Shown here piece by piece: positions 1 to 9,228 of a stretch of DNA of 64,000 bases. The notes under the pieces are model-generated. The model worked only from the letters and a program-made list of their open reading frames with translations. It was not told the DNA's origin and did no database searches. Location of the stretch: NCBI GenBank assembly GCA_025350055.1, contig JANXYK010000039.1, positions 52,555-116,554 of the forward strand, written 5' to 3'. How positions within the stretch are numbered: position 1 is the first letter of the stretch; every line of letters starts with the position of its first letter. This stretch comes from Gammaproteobacteria bacterium. GTDB lineage: Bacteria > Pseudomonadota > Gammaproteobacteria > Steroidobacterales > Steroidobacteraceae. The position numbers and the translations under genes are program-made.

Positions 1-932
1 CGCGCAATCGCCAGCGCTTTCTGCAGATATTGCGCAAGCTGCAGGCAACACCGCTCCCCATCGTCTACGCGACCCATCGACTCGAGGAAGCGCCAGATGA
101 CCTGACGCATCGTGCGCTGCTGCAGGAGGGGAGGCTGCGTACGCTGCCATGGCCCGAGCAAAAGGTGCGCGTGCGAGTGCAGAGTTCGCGACCCTCAGGC
201 TCGCGCCGAGGCGCATCTGCCCCGCGCGCATCGACTTCGCTGCTGCGTCTGCGCACGGCAACGCTGTGGCGCGAGGGTCGCAAAGTGCTGCGCGGGCTGT
301 CGCTCGAGATCCGCAGTGGTGAGCGCATCGTCGTGCATGGGGCCAATGGCAGCGGCAAGTCCACGTTGCTCGGTGCGCTCCATGGCGAGTTTCCGGTGGC
401 ATCCGGGGCGCAGCTGTGGCGACTCGGCACACCACCGGGCGCCCCGCTGTACGAATTCCAGCACACGATCGGGCGTGTCTCGCCGGAGTTGCAGCTCGCG
501 CTGCCCCGTCAGCAGAGTGCGTTGCAGACCGTGGTAGCCGGCCTGCGCGGCAGCTTCATGCTCGATGCGCCAGCAACGGCTGCGCAGCGGCGCCGCGCTG
601 CGCGCGCACTGCGCCTGGTCGGAGCTGCGGCGCTTGCGCGCCGGGAATTCGGCAGCCTGTCATACGGTCAGGCGCGGCGCGTGCTGTTCGCACGGGCGCT
701 CGCGCTGGGCCCGCGGATCCTGTTGCTGGATGAACCCTATACCGGCCTCGACGCCGCGACCCGCGCAGCCTTGCGTGCTCTCATCGACGGCCCTGCTTTG
801 CGCAAGCTGGCGATCGTGATGGCGACCCATCATCGTGATGACTGGCCGGATTGGGTTTCGCAGGAAATCGAGCTGGCCGGCGGCGTAGTACGATATTGCG
901 GGCCTGCGCGACGCGCGCCACAACGGAGCTGA
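1..932 (+). CDS. ABC ATPase with two nucleotide-binding domains, ModF-like (5' end outside window)
   Basis: The reading frame is open to the first base, so the gene starts upstream. The visible part opens with the tail of a first ATPase domain (residues like PIVYATHRLEEAP, the switch-histidine region). It is followed by a complete second ATPase domain: Walker A GANGSGKST near 349-375, signature LSYGQ near 657, Walker B ILLLDEP near 718, and a switch ATHH near 826. Two fused ATPase domains without membrane segments resemble the ModF/PhrA family of cytoplasmic ABC proteins. The substrate or process is not evident here. It ends 2 bp before the next gene, so the two are probably co-transcribed. 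Confidence 0.8.
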   Translation, partial: RNRQRFLQILRKLQATPLPIVYATHRLEEAPDDLTHRALLQEGRLRTLPWPEQKVRVRVQSSRPSGSRRGASAPRASTSLLRLRTATLWREGRKVLRGLSLEIRSGERIVVHGANGSGKSTLLGALHGEFPVASGAQLWRLGTPPGAPLYEFQHTIGRVSPELQLALPRQQSALQTVVAGLRGSFMLDAPATAAQRRRAARALRLVGAAALARREFGSLSYGQARRVLFARALALGPRILLLDEPYTGLDAATRAALRALIDGPALRKLAIVMATHHRDDWPDWVSQEIELAGGVVRYCGPARRAPQRS

Positions 933-934
933 CG

Positions 935-1882
935 GTGACTGCACTGCGACTGACTATGTATCCACGCCGGCAGTGGCTGGCATGGGCGCTGATCGCAGTG
1001 ATCGGCGTACTCGGCATCGGCTACTGGCGCTACAACGCAAAGCTGCCGCCAGTCAGTGTAGCCGTGCCCGGGGGTGATGGCGGTGGGCTGCCGCGCGCGA
1101 CGCCCGAAGCAGAAGGCTTCGATCGCGAAGGCATGCGTCAGGTCGTGGACTTCACGCATCGCAATGGAGCGCAGGCACTGCTGGTCACTCACCACTCGCA
1201 TCTGGTCATCGAGGAATACGGGTCGGGAGCGGACGCGCACAGCAGCATCGACGGCGGCGCGATGGCCGAGCTGTTGGCGGCGCTGGCGGCCGGCGCGGCC
1301 GTGCGTGACTACGGCATGGCTGAACCTCAGGGAACGACAGCGAGCGACGCCCTGGCCGCCGCGATCGCCACGGCCAGCCACATGAGTTACCCGAGTTTTC
1401 TCTCACGCCAGCTCTGGCAACCGCTGAATGCGGCTGCCGCACAGATAGTGTTGCCAGCGGCACACGTACCTGCGCCCGCCGGCTGCTGTTTACAGGCGCG
1501 CGCAATCGACTGGTTACGACTGGCGGAACTGGTGATGGCCGACGGGCGCTTCGAAGGTACGCAGGTGTTGCCCGCTGGGTGGGCGCTGCGCCTGCAGCAG
1601 CCGCTCAGCACCGATCCAGGGCGTGGATTCGGACTCTGGTTGGCCAGTAGCGCGCACGGTGCAGAACCCTTCATCGCCCACGACGTCGCATTCGTGCGCG
1701 GCCTGGGCCAGACGCGCCTGTGGATCGCGCCGCATCAGCAGCTGGCGATCCTGCTGATCGATCAGCGTCCGGCAGGCAATAGCAGCGATGAAACACGACT
1801 GCCGAACATGGTGTTCCGTGCTTTGCGCGAGTCGCCCTCCGGGGCGCACCAGAACCTCAGCGACCTGGTGCCCAACCACTGA
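935..1882 (+). CDS. Degenerate class C beta-lactamase-fold (serine hydrolase-like) membrane protein
   Basis: I start it at GTG 935, because GGAG at 924-927 sits at a good ribosome-binding distance; ATG 956 is possible. A signal-anchor helix follows (WLAWALIAVIGVLGIGYW). The body resembles the 6-aminohexanoate-dimer hydrolase/beta-lactamase family: LSRQLWQPL, the DW.RLAELVM.DG...G.QVLP.GW block, then RGFGLWL. Where this family carries the catalytic SxxK, the sequence reads GGAMAELLAAL, so Ser and Lys appear replaced by Ala and Glu. The stretch that would hold the YxN motif is largely missing. It is therefore probably a catalytically dead relative or a decaying gene. It directly follows the ModF-like gene. 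Confidence 0.6.
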   Translation: MTALRLTMYPRRQWLAWALIAVIGVLGIGYWRYNAKLPPVSVAVPGGDGGGLPRATPEAEGFDREGMRQVVDFTHRNGAQALLVTHHSHLVIEEYGSGADAHSSIDGGAMAELLAALAAGAAVRDYGMAEPQGTTASDALAAAIATASHMSYPSFLSRQLWQPLNAAAAQIVLPAAHVPAPAGCCLQARAIDWLRLAELVMADGRFEGTQVLPAGWALRLQQPLSTDPGRGFGLWLASSAHGAEPFIAHDVAFVRGLGQTRLWIAPHQQLAILLIDQRPAGNSSDETRLPNMVFRALRESPSGAHQNLSDLVPNH

Positions 1883-1909
1883 GCGCGCGCAACGCCGCGC
1901 AGGCTGCTG

Positions 1910-3103
1910 TCAGCTGGCGCGCAGGCCCGTGACCACGCTCTGGCGCGCCGCTCGTATCGCTGGCAGCAAACCACCGATCAACGCCAACACCAGGCCGTAG
2001 CACAAGCCGCGAATCATCAGCGCGGGCGTGACCTTGAAGGCGAAGGTGATCTGGCTGAAGCTGGCCCAGTTCATCGTCGAGGTCTCGATGCCGTTGAACC
2101 CCACCCAGGCGGCCAGGCAGCCAAGTACGCCGCCGGCCAGCCCCAACAGCATCGCTTCGGCCAGCACCGAGGAAACCACGGGTGCCGCACCGAAGCCTAC
2201 GGCGCGCAGCGTGGCGATCTCGCGCGTGCGCGTCGCCACGGTCGAGTACATGGTATTGAGCGCGGCAAAGATGGCACCCACGCCCATCAATACCGCAATG
2301 TAGAAGCCTATGGTCTCGATCAGCGCGGTAATAATGCGCGACTGCTCCTGGTAGAAGTCGCGCTCGGACATCACCCGCACCGTGAGGCGCGGGTCGGCTT
2401 TCAGCAATGCCGAGTAGGCTGCCAGATCCGCCGGACTGCGCAGCTGCACGCGCACCGACTGGAAGCTGGTGCCGCGGTTGAAGGCGTTCTGCAGCACGGT
2501 GGCATCGGTCCACACCTCGCCCTGCGCGACACTGCCGCGATCGGCGAAGATGCCGGCGATGTACCAGTCGGTACTGCCCCAGCGCACGGTGCTGCCGGTC
2601 GTGAGGCCGCGAAACTGGCGCGCAGCGCTCTGCCCGACAATCACTTCGAACTTGCCCGGCGCGAACATGCGGCCGCTCAGCATGCGGAAATCCTGGCGCA
2701 GTGCCGATGCGTATGGGCCTACCCCGCGAAATGGCACGTTGGCGGCAGTGCCGGTGGTGCGCATCGGTACATCGATGATCACGTACAGTTCGGGGGAGGC
2801 CACCGGCGCGTCGGCCGCTCGCACCACCTGTGGCGCGTCGGCGATCAGCCGCGTCTGCTCGAGCGTGAGCCCGCTGGCCAACTCGTCATTTGAGCCGCCG
2901 CGCAGCACCATGGCGACGTCGTCGTGGCCGGCATACTGCAACACTGCGCGAAAGCCCTCGCTCATTGACAACACGCCGACCAGGATGGTGACTACGCCCG
3001 CCACACCGATCGTTGCCACCAATGAAGTAGACAGGCGGCTGGGCACGTTGCGCAGGTTCATCATCGTCACGGCGCCCAGTTGCCGCAGGCTGTTGAGGTT
3101 CAT
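1910..3103 (-). CDS. ABC transporter permease, FtsX/MacB type (second permease of operon)
   Basis: This 397-aa integral membrane protein has the standard MacB/FtsX layout. There is one N-terminal helix (about residues 23-48), a large periplasmic MacB_PCD-like domain (about 50-255), then three C-terminal helices containing the conserved TREIATLRAVGFG segment before helix 3. The last gene of a five-gene minus-strand operon, it starts 3 bp after the first permease. It would pair with that permease as the membrane part of a tripartite exporter or lipoprotein-type transporter. Substrate unknown. Confidence 0.9.
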   Translation of the reverse strand: MNLNSLRQLGAVTMMNLRNVPSRLSTSLVATIGVAGVVTILVGVLSMSEGFRAVLQYAGHDDVAMVLRGGSNDELASGLTLEQTRLIADAPQVVRAADAPVASPELYVIIDVPMRTTGTAANVPFRGVGPYASALRQDFRMLSGRMFAPGKFEVIVGQSAARQFRGLTTGSTVRWGSTDWYIAGIFADRGSVAQGEVWTDATVLQNAFNRGTSFQSVRVQLRSPADLAAYSALLKADPRLTVRVMSERDFYQEQSRIITALIETIGFYIAVLMGVGAIFAALNTMYSTVATRTREIATLRAVGFGAAPVVSSVLAEAMLLGLAGGVLGCLAAWVGFNGIETSTMNWASFSQITFAFKVTPALMIRGLCYGLVLALIGGLLPAIRAARQSVVTGLRAS

Positions 3104-3106
3104 GCG

Positions 3107-4273
3107 CTAGCCTCCCTGCCGCAGGGCATCGGTGATGCGCAGGCGCCAGGCGTTCCATGCTGGCAGCGCACCGGCCAGCAGGCCCAGCACTGTGGCGATC
3201 GCCAGTGCCGCCAACATGGCGCCCGGCGGCACACCCAGCAAAGGCAGGTATTGTTGCAAGGCCTGTCGCGCGCCGGCCGCCATGCCGCGCGCCAACAGCA
3301 TGCCAATTGCGGCGCCCAGGAGCGTCAGCAGCAGCGACTCGCACAGGACCAGCGCCAGGATCTGCCCGCCGCGGAAACCCAGGGTTTTCATCACCGCGAG
3401 TTCAGCCGTGCGCTCGCGGATCGACTGCCCCATGGTATTGGCCGTCACCAGCAGCATCGTGAAGAACACTGCGCCCACCACGATGGCGATAATGGCGCCG
3501 ATGTTGCCGACCTGGTTGATGAAACTCTGCGCAAAGGCGCGCTCACTCGAGGTCTTGGTCTCGGCATCGGAGTTGGCGAACAGAGCATCGACGCGCCTGG
3601 CCACTGCCGGCGACTGTGCCGGATCCTTGACCCGCAGGATCAGCCAGCCCACCCGGTCGCGACCGAAGGAACGCGTCTCATTGAAATACTGGTAGTGGAA
3701 GAACAGCGCATTGGTGTCGCCACCGGCAGTATTGCGGTAGATGCCATCGATGCGCAGGTCCCAGACATTGCTGCCATCCTGCTTGCGGAAGATGTTCGAG
3801 TGCAGCGGAATCACCTCACCAAGCTTCCACTTGTTGGCGTTCGCCAGTGCCTGGCCGACGATCATGCCGCTGCCGTCGGCAAGCCAGGCCGCGTGCTGCG
3901 CCGCCGGCAGGTCGATCTCGGGATAGACCGCGAACAACGTGTCGGCATCGGCCACCTGCGCGACGATCGTGGCGCGCTCGTCGCGGTAGTAGCCACCGAA
4001 CCAGCTTGCGGCGGTCACCGAGCGCACGCCCTCGACCGCCGCTATGCGCTGCACATAGCTGCGCGGCAGCGACATGATGAAGGACATCTTGTGCATGGTC
4101 ATCAGGCGGTCGGCGCCCGTGAGTTCGATGCCGCCGGTGATCGCGTGCCGCAATGCCATCAGCAGCCCGAACAGCAGGAAGGCCGTGGCCACCGAGGCGA
4201 AAGTGAGCAGGGTGCGGATGCGCCGGCGCCAGAGGTTGGCGCGTAGCAGGGGCAGGTACTTCAGGACGCTCAT
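3107..4273 (-). CDS. ABC transporter permease, FtsX/MacB type (first permease of operon)
   Basis: A 388-aa permease with an N-terminal helix (TFASVATAFLLFGLLMAL), a long periplasmic domain, and three C-terminal helices with the family motif RTAELAVMKTLGFRGG near residue 285. Its ATG overlaps the stop of the PhzF-like gene by 4 bp (ATGA), so translation is probably coupled. Together with the other permease, the ATPase and the membrane-fusion protein it forms a MacAB-like export system. The two permeases are distinct in sequence, which suggests a heterodimer. Confidence 0.9.
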   Translation of the reverse strand: MSVLKYLPLLRANLWRRRIRTLLTFASVATAFLLFGLLMALRHAITGGIELTGADRLMTMHKMSFIMSLPRSYVQRIAAVEGVRSVTAASWFGGYYRDERATIVAQVADADTLFAVYPEIDLPAAQHAAWLADGSGMIVGQALANANKWKLGEVIPLHSNIFRKQDGSNVWDLRIDGIYRNTAGGDTNALFFHYQYFNETRSFGRDRVGWLILRVKDPAQSPAVARRVDALFANSDAETKTSSERAFAQSFINQVGNIGAIIAIVVGAVFFTMLLVTANTMGQSIRERTAELAVMKTLGFRGGQILALVLCESLLLTLLGAAIGMLLARGMAAGARQALQQYLPLLGVPPGAMLAALAIATVLGLLAGALPAWNAWRLRITDALRQGG

Positions 4274-5181
4274 GCCGCCAACTCCGTGACTGCAATGCTG
4301 GTCGCAAACACCACCACGGCCGCGCCGCTGACGCTGACCGAGTCCAGCGCGGCTCCCTGGAAATGCACGCCCACCTCGAGCTCACCGGCGCGATCCATGT
4401 GATGGCCCTGGCGGGCACGAAAGCGGGCGCGTTGCGCACCGCCGGGGAGCAGGTTCAGCTGGCACAGCAGCGCTGCGAGCATTGCGTGGGCGTTGCCACT
4501 CACCGGATCTTCCGGGATGCCCAGCGCCGGGCAGAACATGCGCGCTTCGGTATCGCAATCAGGGCGTGCGGGTCGCAGGGTGTAAACAAACGTGCCTGGT
4601 GCTCCCCCTGCGGCGGTAAGTCCTGCGAGTCGCGCCAGATCGGGCTTCAATCTGGCCAGGACCGAACCATCGCGGACCGCAATCAGGTTGCGGGTGCTGT
4701 GTTCGCCGGCCAGGGTTGCCGGGCAGCGCTCGTCGAGATCGGCGGCAACCAGGCCCAGGCCTTCGAGCAGCGCTGCGCGCAGTTCCCCGCCGATCGGCCC
4801 TTGCAGCTTCGGGGCTGGCTGCGTGAATGAGAATCGCGGCCCGCGAGTGCCCTCGACGCGTTCGATCGCCACGATGCCCGTGCGCTGCTTCTGCAGGCGA
4901 CGCGCGCCGAGACCCAAATTGGCGAGCACCGCATGTGCCGCCACGGTGGCATGACCCACGAATCCCACTTCACTGCGCGGCGTGAAAAAGCGCACCCGCA
5001 GGTCGTGATCAGCGCCGTCGGCCGGCAGCACGAATGCGGTATCGCCGTTGCCCAGTTCACGCGCGATCAACTGCATCTGGCGCGCATCGAGCTGCTCGGC
5101 ATCGAGCACCACGCCGGCCGGATTGCCGCTGAATGGCTGCTGCGTGAAGGCATCGACCTGGAACACGCGCACCCGGCTCAT
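4270..5181 (-). CDS. PhzF-family isomerase-like protein
   Basis: The 303-aa protein begins with the PhzF signature VFQVDAFTQQPFSGNPAGVV. It has the diaminopimelate-epimerase-like two-lobed pattern, including FFTPRSEVGFVGHATVAAH and DPVSGNAHAM near the C terminus. In PhzF the catalytic general base is a Glu in an SET-type motif; here the aligned stretch reads NGDTAFV, giving Asp. The gene sits inside an ABC exporter operon, with 4-bp ATGA overlaps on both sides (with the membrane-fusion gene and the first permease). No phenazine genes are present, so it probably modifies some other small molecule. Family assignment is firm; the substrate is unknown. Confidence 0.88.
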   Translation of the reverse strand: MSRVRVFQVDAFTQQPFSGNPAGVVLDAEQLDARQMQLIARELGNGDTAFVLPADGADHDLRVRFFTPRSEVGFVGHATVAAHAVLANLGLGARRLQKQRTGIVAIERVEGTRGPRFSFTQPAPKLQGPIGGELRAALLEGLGLVAADLDERCPATLAGEHSTRNLIAVRDGSVLARLKPDLARLAGLTAAGGAPGTFVYTLRPARPDCDTEARMFCPALGIPEDPVSGNAHAMLAALLCQLNLLPGGAQRARFRARQGHHMDRAGELEVGVHFQGAALDSVSVSGAAVVVFATSIAVTELAA

Positions 5182-6194
5182 GTGTTACCCGCCTCGAAGG
5201 CTACGCGTGCCCCCATCTCAGGCAGTATGCGCGGATCGCGGGTCTTGAAACCGACCCGCACCTTCACGGTCGCCTTGGAACGATCGGCCGTGGGAATGAC
5301 CGCGATCACGCTCGCTGGAATCTCCCAGTCGGGATAGGCATTGAGGCGGATCTTGGCTGGCTGCCCGGGATGCACGCGGGTGATGAAGTTCTCGCTGACG
5401 TCGACCTCGACCTCGAGCGAGTCCATGTCGACGATGGTGCCGATGCCGGTGCGTGTGTAGCCGCCGCCGGCCGCCGCCGGCGAGACGATTTCGCCCGGTT
5501 GTGCGCCCTTGTACGTGACCACGCCGGTAAAGGGCGAACGTATCACCGTGTCAGTGAGGTTGCGGCGCGCCGAGGCCACCGCCGCATCGCTCACGGCGAC
5601 CGCGCGCTGTTGCACGGCCAGTGCAGTGCGCGTTGCATCGAAGGCGGCATGGGCATTGTCGAAATCCTGGGCGCTGAGGAAGCCGGCGGTGCGCTGCTTC
5701 TGGTTGCGTTCGTAGATTGGCTGCGCATTGTCGAAGGCGGTCTGCGCCGCCTGCAGCTGGGCATGGCTCGCGGCCGCCTGCGCGCTGATCTGCCCGAGCG
5801 CCAGCCGATAGGGCTGGTCATCGAGACGCGCGATCACCTGCCCGGCGGTCACGCGGCTGCCTTCATCGATCAGCACTTCGGTGACGCGCCCGCCTACCGT
5901 GGCCGAGACCGTGGCCTGGCGTCGCGCGACCACGAAGCCCGTGGCATCGAGCAGTGCAGACGTGCCACCACTGCGATGAGTGTCGGCAGCAGCGGCGGCG
6001 CTGGCCGCGTCGGCCGCCGCCTGTGCGGCACGCTCGGCCGCCACCGAGCGCTGGTGCCAGTAGTAGAGACCGCCGGCCAGCAGCAACGCGAACAGCACGA
6101 CCATCGAGACCACGAGCGTGCGTGCCGAGCCCGCGGGTTCCGGCGCGGAGCGATCGATGCGCAGCTCCTCGAGCAGTTTGTCGCGATCAGTCAT
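5178..6194 (-). CDS. Periplasmic adaptor (membrane-fusion protein, HlyD/MacA-like)
   Basis: A 338-aa protein with one N-terminal membrane anchor (about residues 26-46) and an Ala-rich linker. A split biotinyl-lipoyl domain follows (VSATVGGRVTEVLIDEGSRVTAGQVIARLD, continuing after the hairpin at RSPFTGVVTYKGAQPGEIVS). The alpha-helical hairpin lies between these halves, and a beta-barrel domain follows. It links an inner-membrane ABC transporter to the periplasm or outer membrane. It starts 29 bp after the ATPase gene and overlaps the PhzF-like gene by 4 bp. Confidence 0.9.
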   Translation of the reverse strand: MTDRDKLLEELRIDRSAPEPAGSARTLVVSMVVLFALLLAGGLYYWHQRSVAAERAAQAAADAASAAAAADTHRSGGTSALLDATGFVVARRQATVSATVGGRVTEVLIDEGSRVTAGQVIARLDDQPYRLALGQISAQAAASHAQLQAAQTAFDNAQPIYERNQKQRTAGFLSAQDFDNAHAAFDATRTALAVQQRAVAVSDAAVASARRNLTDTVIRSPFTGVVTYKGAQPGEIVSPAAAGGGYTRTGIGTIVDMDSLEVEVDVSENFITRVHPGQPAKIRLNAYPDWEIPASVIAVIPTADRSKATVKVRVGFKTRDPRILPEMGARVAFEAGNT

Positions 6195-6223
6195 GGGTTG
6201 TCTGCCGGCAAAGTGCGCTGGCC

Positions 6224-6916
6224 TCAGGCGCCGGCGGCGTCCATGCGCACCAGCCGACCCTTGTCGACGTGCAGCTGATGACTGGCATAGCTGGCTGCCT
6301 TGGGATCGTGCGTCACCATGATGATGGTCTTGCCCTGGTCGCGATTGAGTGCCTGCAGCAGGCCGAGGATTTCCTCAGCGGTGTGGCGATCGAGATCGCC
6401 GGTGGGTTCATCGCACACCAGCAGCGTGGGATCGGCAATCACGGCGCGCGCGATGGCTACGCGTTGCTGCTGGCCACCCGAGAGTTCACCGGGCTTGTGA
6501 CGGGCGCGATCGGCCAGGCCCACGAGTTCCAGTGCCGCGGCCACGCGCCGCCGACGATCGGCGGTCGAGAGCGAGGTCAGCAGCAGTGGCAGTTCCACAT
6601 TGCGCTCGGCCGTGAGCGCCGGCATCAGATTGTAGAACTGGAAGATGAAACCGACGTGGCGCGCACGCCAGTGCGCCAGCGCAGAGCCCGAGAGCTCATC
6701 GAGGCGTTTGCCGACAACCACGATCTGGCCGCTGCTGGGGGAGTCGAGGCCGCCAATGAGATTGAGCAGTGTGGTCTTGCCGGAACCCGAGGGGCCCATG
6801 ATGGCCACGAAATCACGCGCTTCGATATCGAGGTCGAAGTCGCTGAGCACCGCCAGGTCTTCGTTGCCACGACGGTAGTGCTTGGATACGCCGCGCAGCG
6901 CAATGATGGCCGACAT
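6224..6916 (-). CDS. ABC transporter ATP-binding protein, LolD/MacB type
   Basis: I start it at ATG 6916 because AGGGGAT lies just upstream; an in-frame extension to 7015 exists but would enter the promoter region of the divergent operon. The 230-aa protein has Walker [13 protein letters not shown], a Q-loop, signature [14 protein letters not shown], Walker [13 protein letters not shown] and the switch His in VTHD. The [23 protein letters not shown] lead-in is typical of the LolD/MacB subfamily. It is the first gene of the operon that runs to 1910 and energises the two FtsX-type permeases. Confidence 0.92.
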   Translation of the reverse strand: MSAIIALRGVSKHYRRGNEDLAVLSDFDLDIEARDFVAIMGPSGSGKTTLLNLIGGLDSPSSGQIVVVGKRLDELSGSALAHWRARHVGFIFQFYNLMPALTAERNVELPLLLTSLSTADRRRRVAAALELVGLADRARHKPGELSGGQQQRVAIARAVIADPTLLVCDEPTGDLDRHTAEEILGLLQALNRDQGKTIIMVTHDPKAASYASHQLHVDKGRLVRMDAAGA

Positions 6917-6995
6917 GTGATCCCCTGATGATGATGCCTGGACGCCTGCGTAGCCCCGAACGCTCCAACCGCGCCGGCAAGCTATCTTAACGCAG

Positions 6996-7024
6996 TTGCA
7001 AAGCGCTGCCGACACGCGGATAGT
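6996..7024 (+). promoter_or_regulatory. Putative sigma70 promoter of the thiamine operon
   Basis: TTGCAA (6996-7001) and GATAGT (7019-7024) are separated by 17 bp. Transcription would start near 7031, which is where the TPP riboswitch begins. Weak consensus; the call rests mostly on position. Confidence 0.4.
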
Positions 7025-7032
7025 TCGCAGCG

Positions 7033-7127
7033 CAAACCTTGGGGTGGCTCGGATACTGAGCCTGAGATGCCGGAGCAGCCGGCAAACCCGTTGAACCTGA
7101 TCCGGTTAGTACCGGCGTAGGGAGCAG
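7033..7127 (+). ncRNA. TPP riboswitch (THI element)
   Basis: The leader shows the conserved THI-box blocks in order: GGGGTG (about 7041-7046), CTGAGA (7062-7067), ACCC-TTGAACCTGATC (about 7085-7102), a GG..TAGTACC stem, and GCGTAGGGA (7115-7123). The pyrimidine-sensing and pyrophosphate-sensing arms can both be recognised. The 3' end of the aptamer includes GGAG at 7121-7124, which is also the ribosome-binding site of the gene starting at 7132. TPP binding would therefore be expected to block translation initiation. This identifies the downstream operon as thiamine related. Confidence 0.95.
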
Positions 7128-7131
7128 GTCG

Positions 7132-9228
7132 ATGTCCAGATTCATGATTCGCTGTGCGGCGCTGGCCGCCGCCCTCGTTGCTGGCCAGCCTTTGTCGGCA
7201 GCCGACAGCTCGCTGGATGAAATAGTCATCAGTGCCAACCTGCGTGCCACGCCACTGGGCGAACTGCCGGCCAGTGTCAGCGTGCTCGATGCCGACACGT
7301 TGCGCGCCGCCGGCGTCCAGCACCTGCAGGATGTGCTGACACTTGTCCCCGGCCTGAGCTACGCCTCCGGTACTTCGAGGCCGCGCTTCTTCCAGTTGCG
7401 CGGCGTGGGCGAGACCGAGCAGTACCAGGGTGCGCCCAATCCTTCGGTGGGCTTCCTGATCGATGACATCGACTTCTCTGGCGTGGGCATGCCCGCAACG
7501 CTATTCGACCTGGCGCGCGTCGAAGTCACGCGTGGCCCGGCGGGCACCGTCTACGGCGCCAATGCGCTCGCGGGCCTCATCGACCTGCGCAGCCGCGATC
7601 CGGGCAACAGCTTTGATCTCAGGGGCGAAGCTACGCTGGGCGACTACGCCACGCGCTCGGCTGCCGTGGCGATCGGCGATGGGCGCGCCGATGGCTCGTC
7701 GGGCTGGCGCATCGCCGCGCAGCAGTACCGCAGCGACGGTTACCGCCGCAACGTCTACCTCGGGCGCGATGACACCAACGGCTATGACGAAGGCACGGTG
7801 CGCGGCAAATTGCACTGGCAGCCCACAGCCGCACTCGATGCCACGCTGAGCTTGCTGTATGTCAACCTCGACAACGGCTACGACGCCTGGTCGGTCGACA
7901 ACAGCCGCGTGACGCGCTCGAACCAGCCGGGCCGCGATGCGCAGCGCTCGAGCGGCGCATCGTTGCGGCTTCACCATCAGGGCGAGCACGGCGAGTGGTT
8001 GTCGATCAGCAGCGGTTCCGATTCGCACAGCGACTATTCTTTCGATGGCGACTGGGGCAATGACACTTACTGGGGTGCCAGCGCGCCCTATGACTATTTC
8101 GAGCAGCATCTGCGCGCGCGGCGCAACCTGACCCAGGACCTGCGCTATCTCGCCAACCCTGTGCAGCTGCCGTTCGGCACGCTGCGTGCCGTGGTGGGTG
8201 GATTCCTCGCGCGCCTGCGCGAGAGCGATCAGCAGTTCGACGGCTGGAACGACCAGTACTACGGCGCGGGCTCGAGCCTGCTGTACAGCGACTACAACGC
8301 GAGCAACCAGGCGCTGTACGGCTCACTGGAATGGCAGCGCAATCCGCGCGATCACTGGCAGCTCGGCGTGCGCGCCGAGCAGCGCAGTTCCGCCTACACC
8401 GATACTTCGGATGTGCCGTTCCCGCATGCGCGCGATCGCATGCTGGGCGGGAACCTCTCGTGGTCGCATCGCCTCGATGCGCAGCGCCAGCTCTATGCGA
8501 CGCTGGCACGCGGCTACAAGGCCGGTGGCTACAACATCGGCGACCAGGTGGACCCGGCCTTGCGACAGTTCCGCGCCGAGTTGCTGTGGAATCTCGAACT
8601 GGGCATGCATGGCGAGCTGGCCTCGCACGCGCTCGACTACCAGGCCGACCTCTACGTGATGCGACGCGAACACATGCAGGTCTACAACTCGCGCCAGCTC
8701 ACACCCGACAACCCCCTGACCTATGTGTTCTTCACCGCCAACGCCGCGCGCGGCGAGAACTACGGGCTCGAATCGGCGCTGCATTGGCGACCGCTGCCGC
8801 GCTGGCAGTTCGATGCCTCGTTGGCGGTGCAACACACGCGCTATGTGGCCTTCGAGTTGCCGGATTCGACAGCGCAGGGCAGGGCGCAGGCCTTTGCGCC
8901 CGGGTATCAGTTCGCGCTGGCCGCCAATTGGCAGTCACCTCAAGGGCCGTTCGCGCGTTTCGATCTCAGTGCCCAGGATCGCTTCTACTTCAGCACCAGC
9001 CATGACCAGCAGGCGGCCGCGCGAGTGCTTTGCAACCTGCGAGTTGGCATGCGTCGCGGGGCGTGGAGCGCCAGCCTCTGGGCGCGCAACCTGTTCGATC
9101 GCCACTACGCCGTGCAGGGTTTCTACTTCGGCGATGAGCCGCCGGATTTTCCGGTCAAGCTCTACCTGCAGAATGGCGATCCGCGGCAGCTGGGCCTGAC
9201 GGTGGCCTATGGCGCGGGAGGCCATTGA
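7132..9228 (+). CDS. TonB-dependent outer-membrane receptor, probably for thiamine
   Basis: This 698-aa protein has a signal peptide (cleavage after PLSAA), a TonB-box-like LDEIVISA, then a plug domain (about 40-150, with LPASVSVLDADTLRAAGV and RVEVTRGPAGTVYGANALAG). A 22-strand-type barrel with repeated aromatic-rich strands follows. It ends in a hydrophilic YGAGGH tail rather than the usual terminal Phe. A TPP riboswitch directly controls it, and a PnuT-type permease gene follows without a gap. The likely role is therefore energised uptake of thiamine or a precursor across the outer membrane. Its specificity is inferred from regulation and context. Confidence 0.9.
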   Translation: MSRFMIRCAALAAALVAGQPLSAADSSLDEIVISANLRATPLGELPASVSVLDADTLRAAGVQHLQDVLTLVPGLSYASGTSRPRFFQLRGVGETEQYQGAPNPSVGFLIDDIDFSGVGMPATLFDLARVEVTRGPAGTVYGANALAGLIDLRSRDPGNSFDLRGEATLGDYATRSAAVAIGDGRADGSSGWRIAAQQYRSDGYRRNVYLGRDDTNGYDEGTVRGKLHWQPTAALDATLSLLYVNLDNGYDAWSVDNSRVTRSNQPGRDAQRSSGASLRLHHQGEHGEWLSISSGSDSHSDYSFDGDWGNDTYWGASAPYDYFEQHLRARRNLTQDLRYLANPVQLPFGTLRAVVGGFLARLRESDQQFDGWNDQYYGAGSSLLYSDYNASNQALYGSLEWQRNPRDHWQLGVRAEQRSSAYTDTSDVPFPHARDRMLGGNLSWSHRLDAQRQLYATLARGYKAGGYNIGDQVDPALRQFRAELLWNLELGMHGELASHALDYQADLYVMRREHMQVYNSRQLTPDNPLTYVFFTANAARGENYGLESALHWRPLPRWQFDASLAVQHTRYVAFELPDSTAQGRAQAFAPGYQFALAANWQSPQGPFARFDLSAQDRFYFSTSHDQQAAARVLCNLRVGMRRGAWSASLWARNLFDRHYAVQGFYFGDEPPDFPVKLYLQNGDPRQLGLTVAYGAGGH

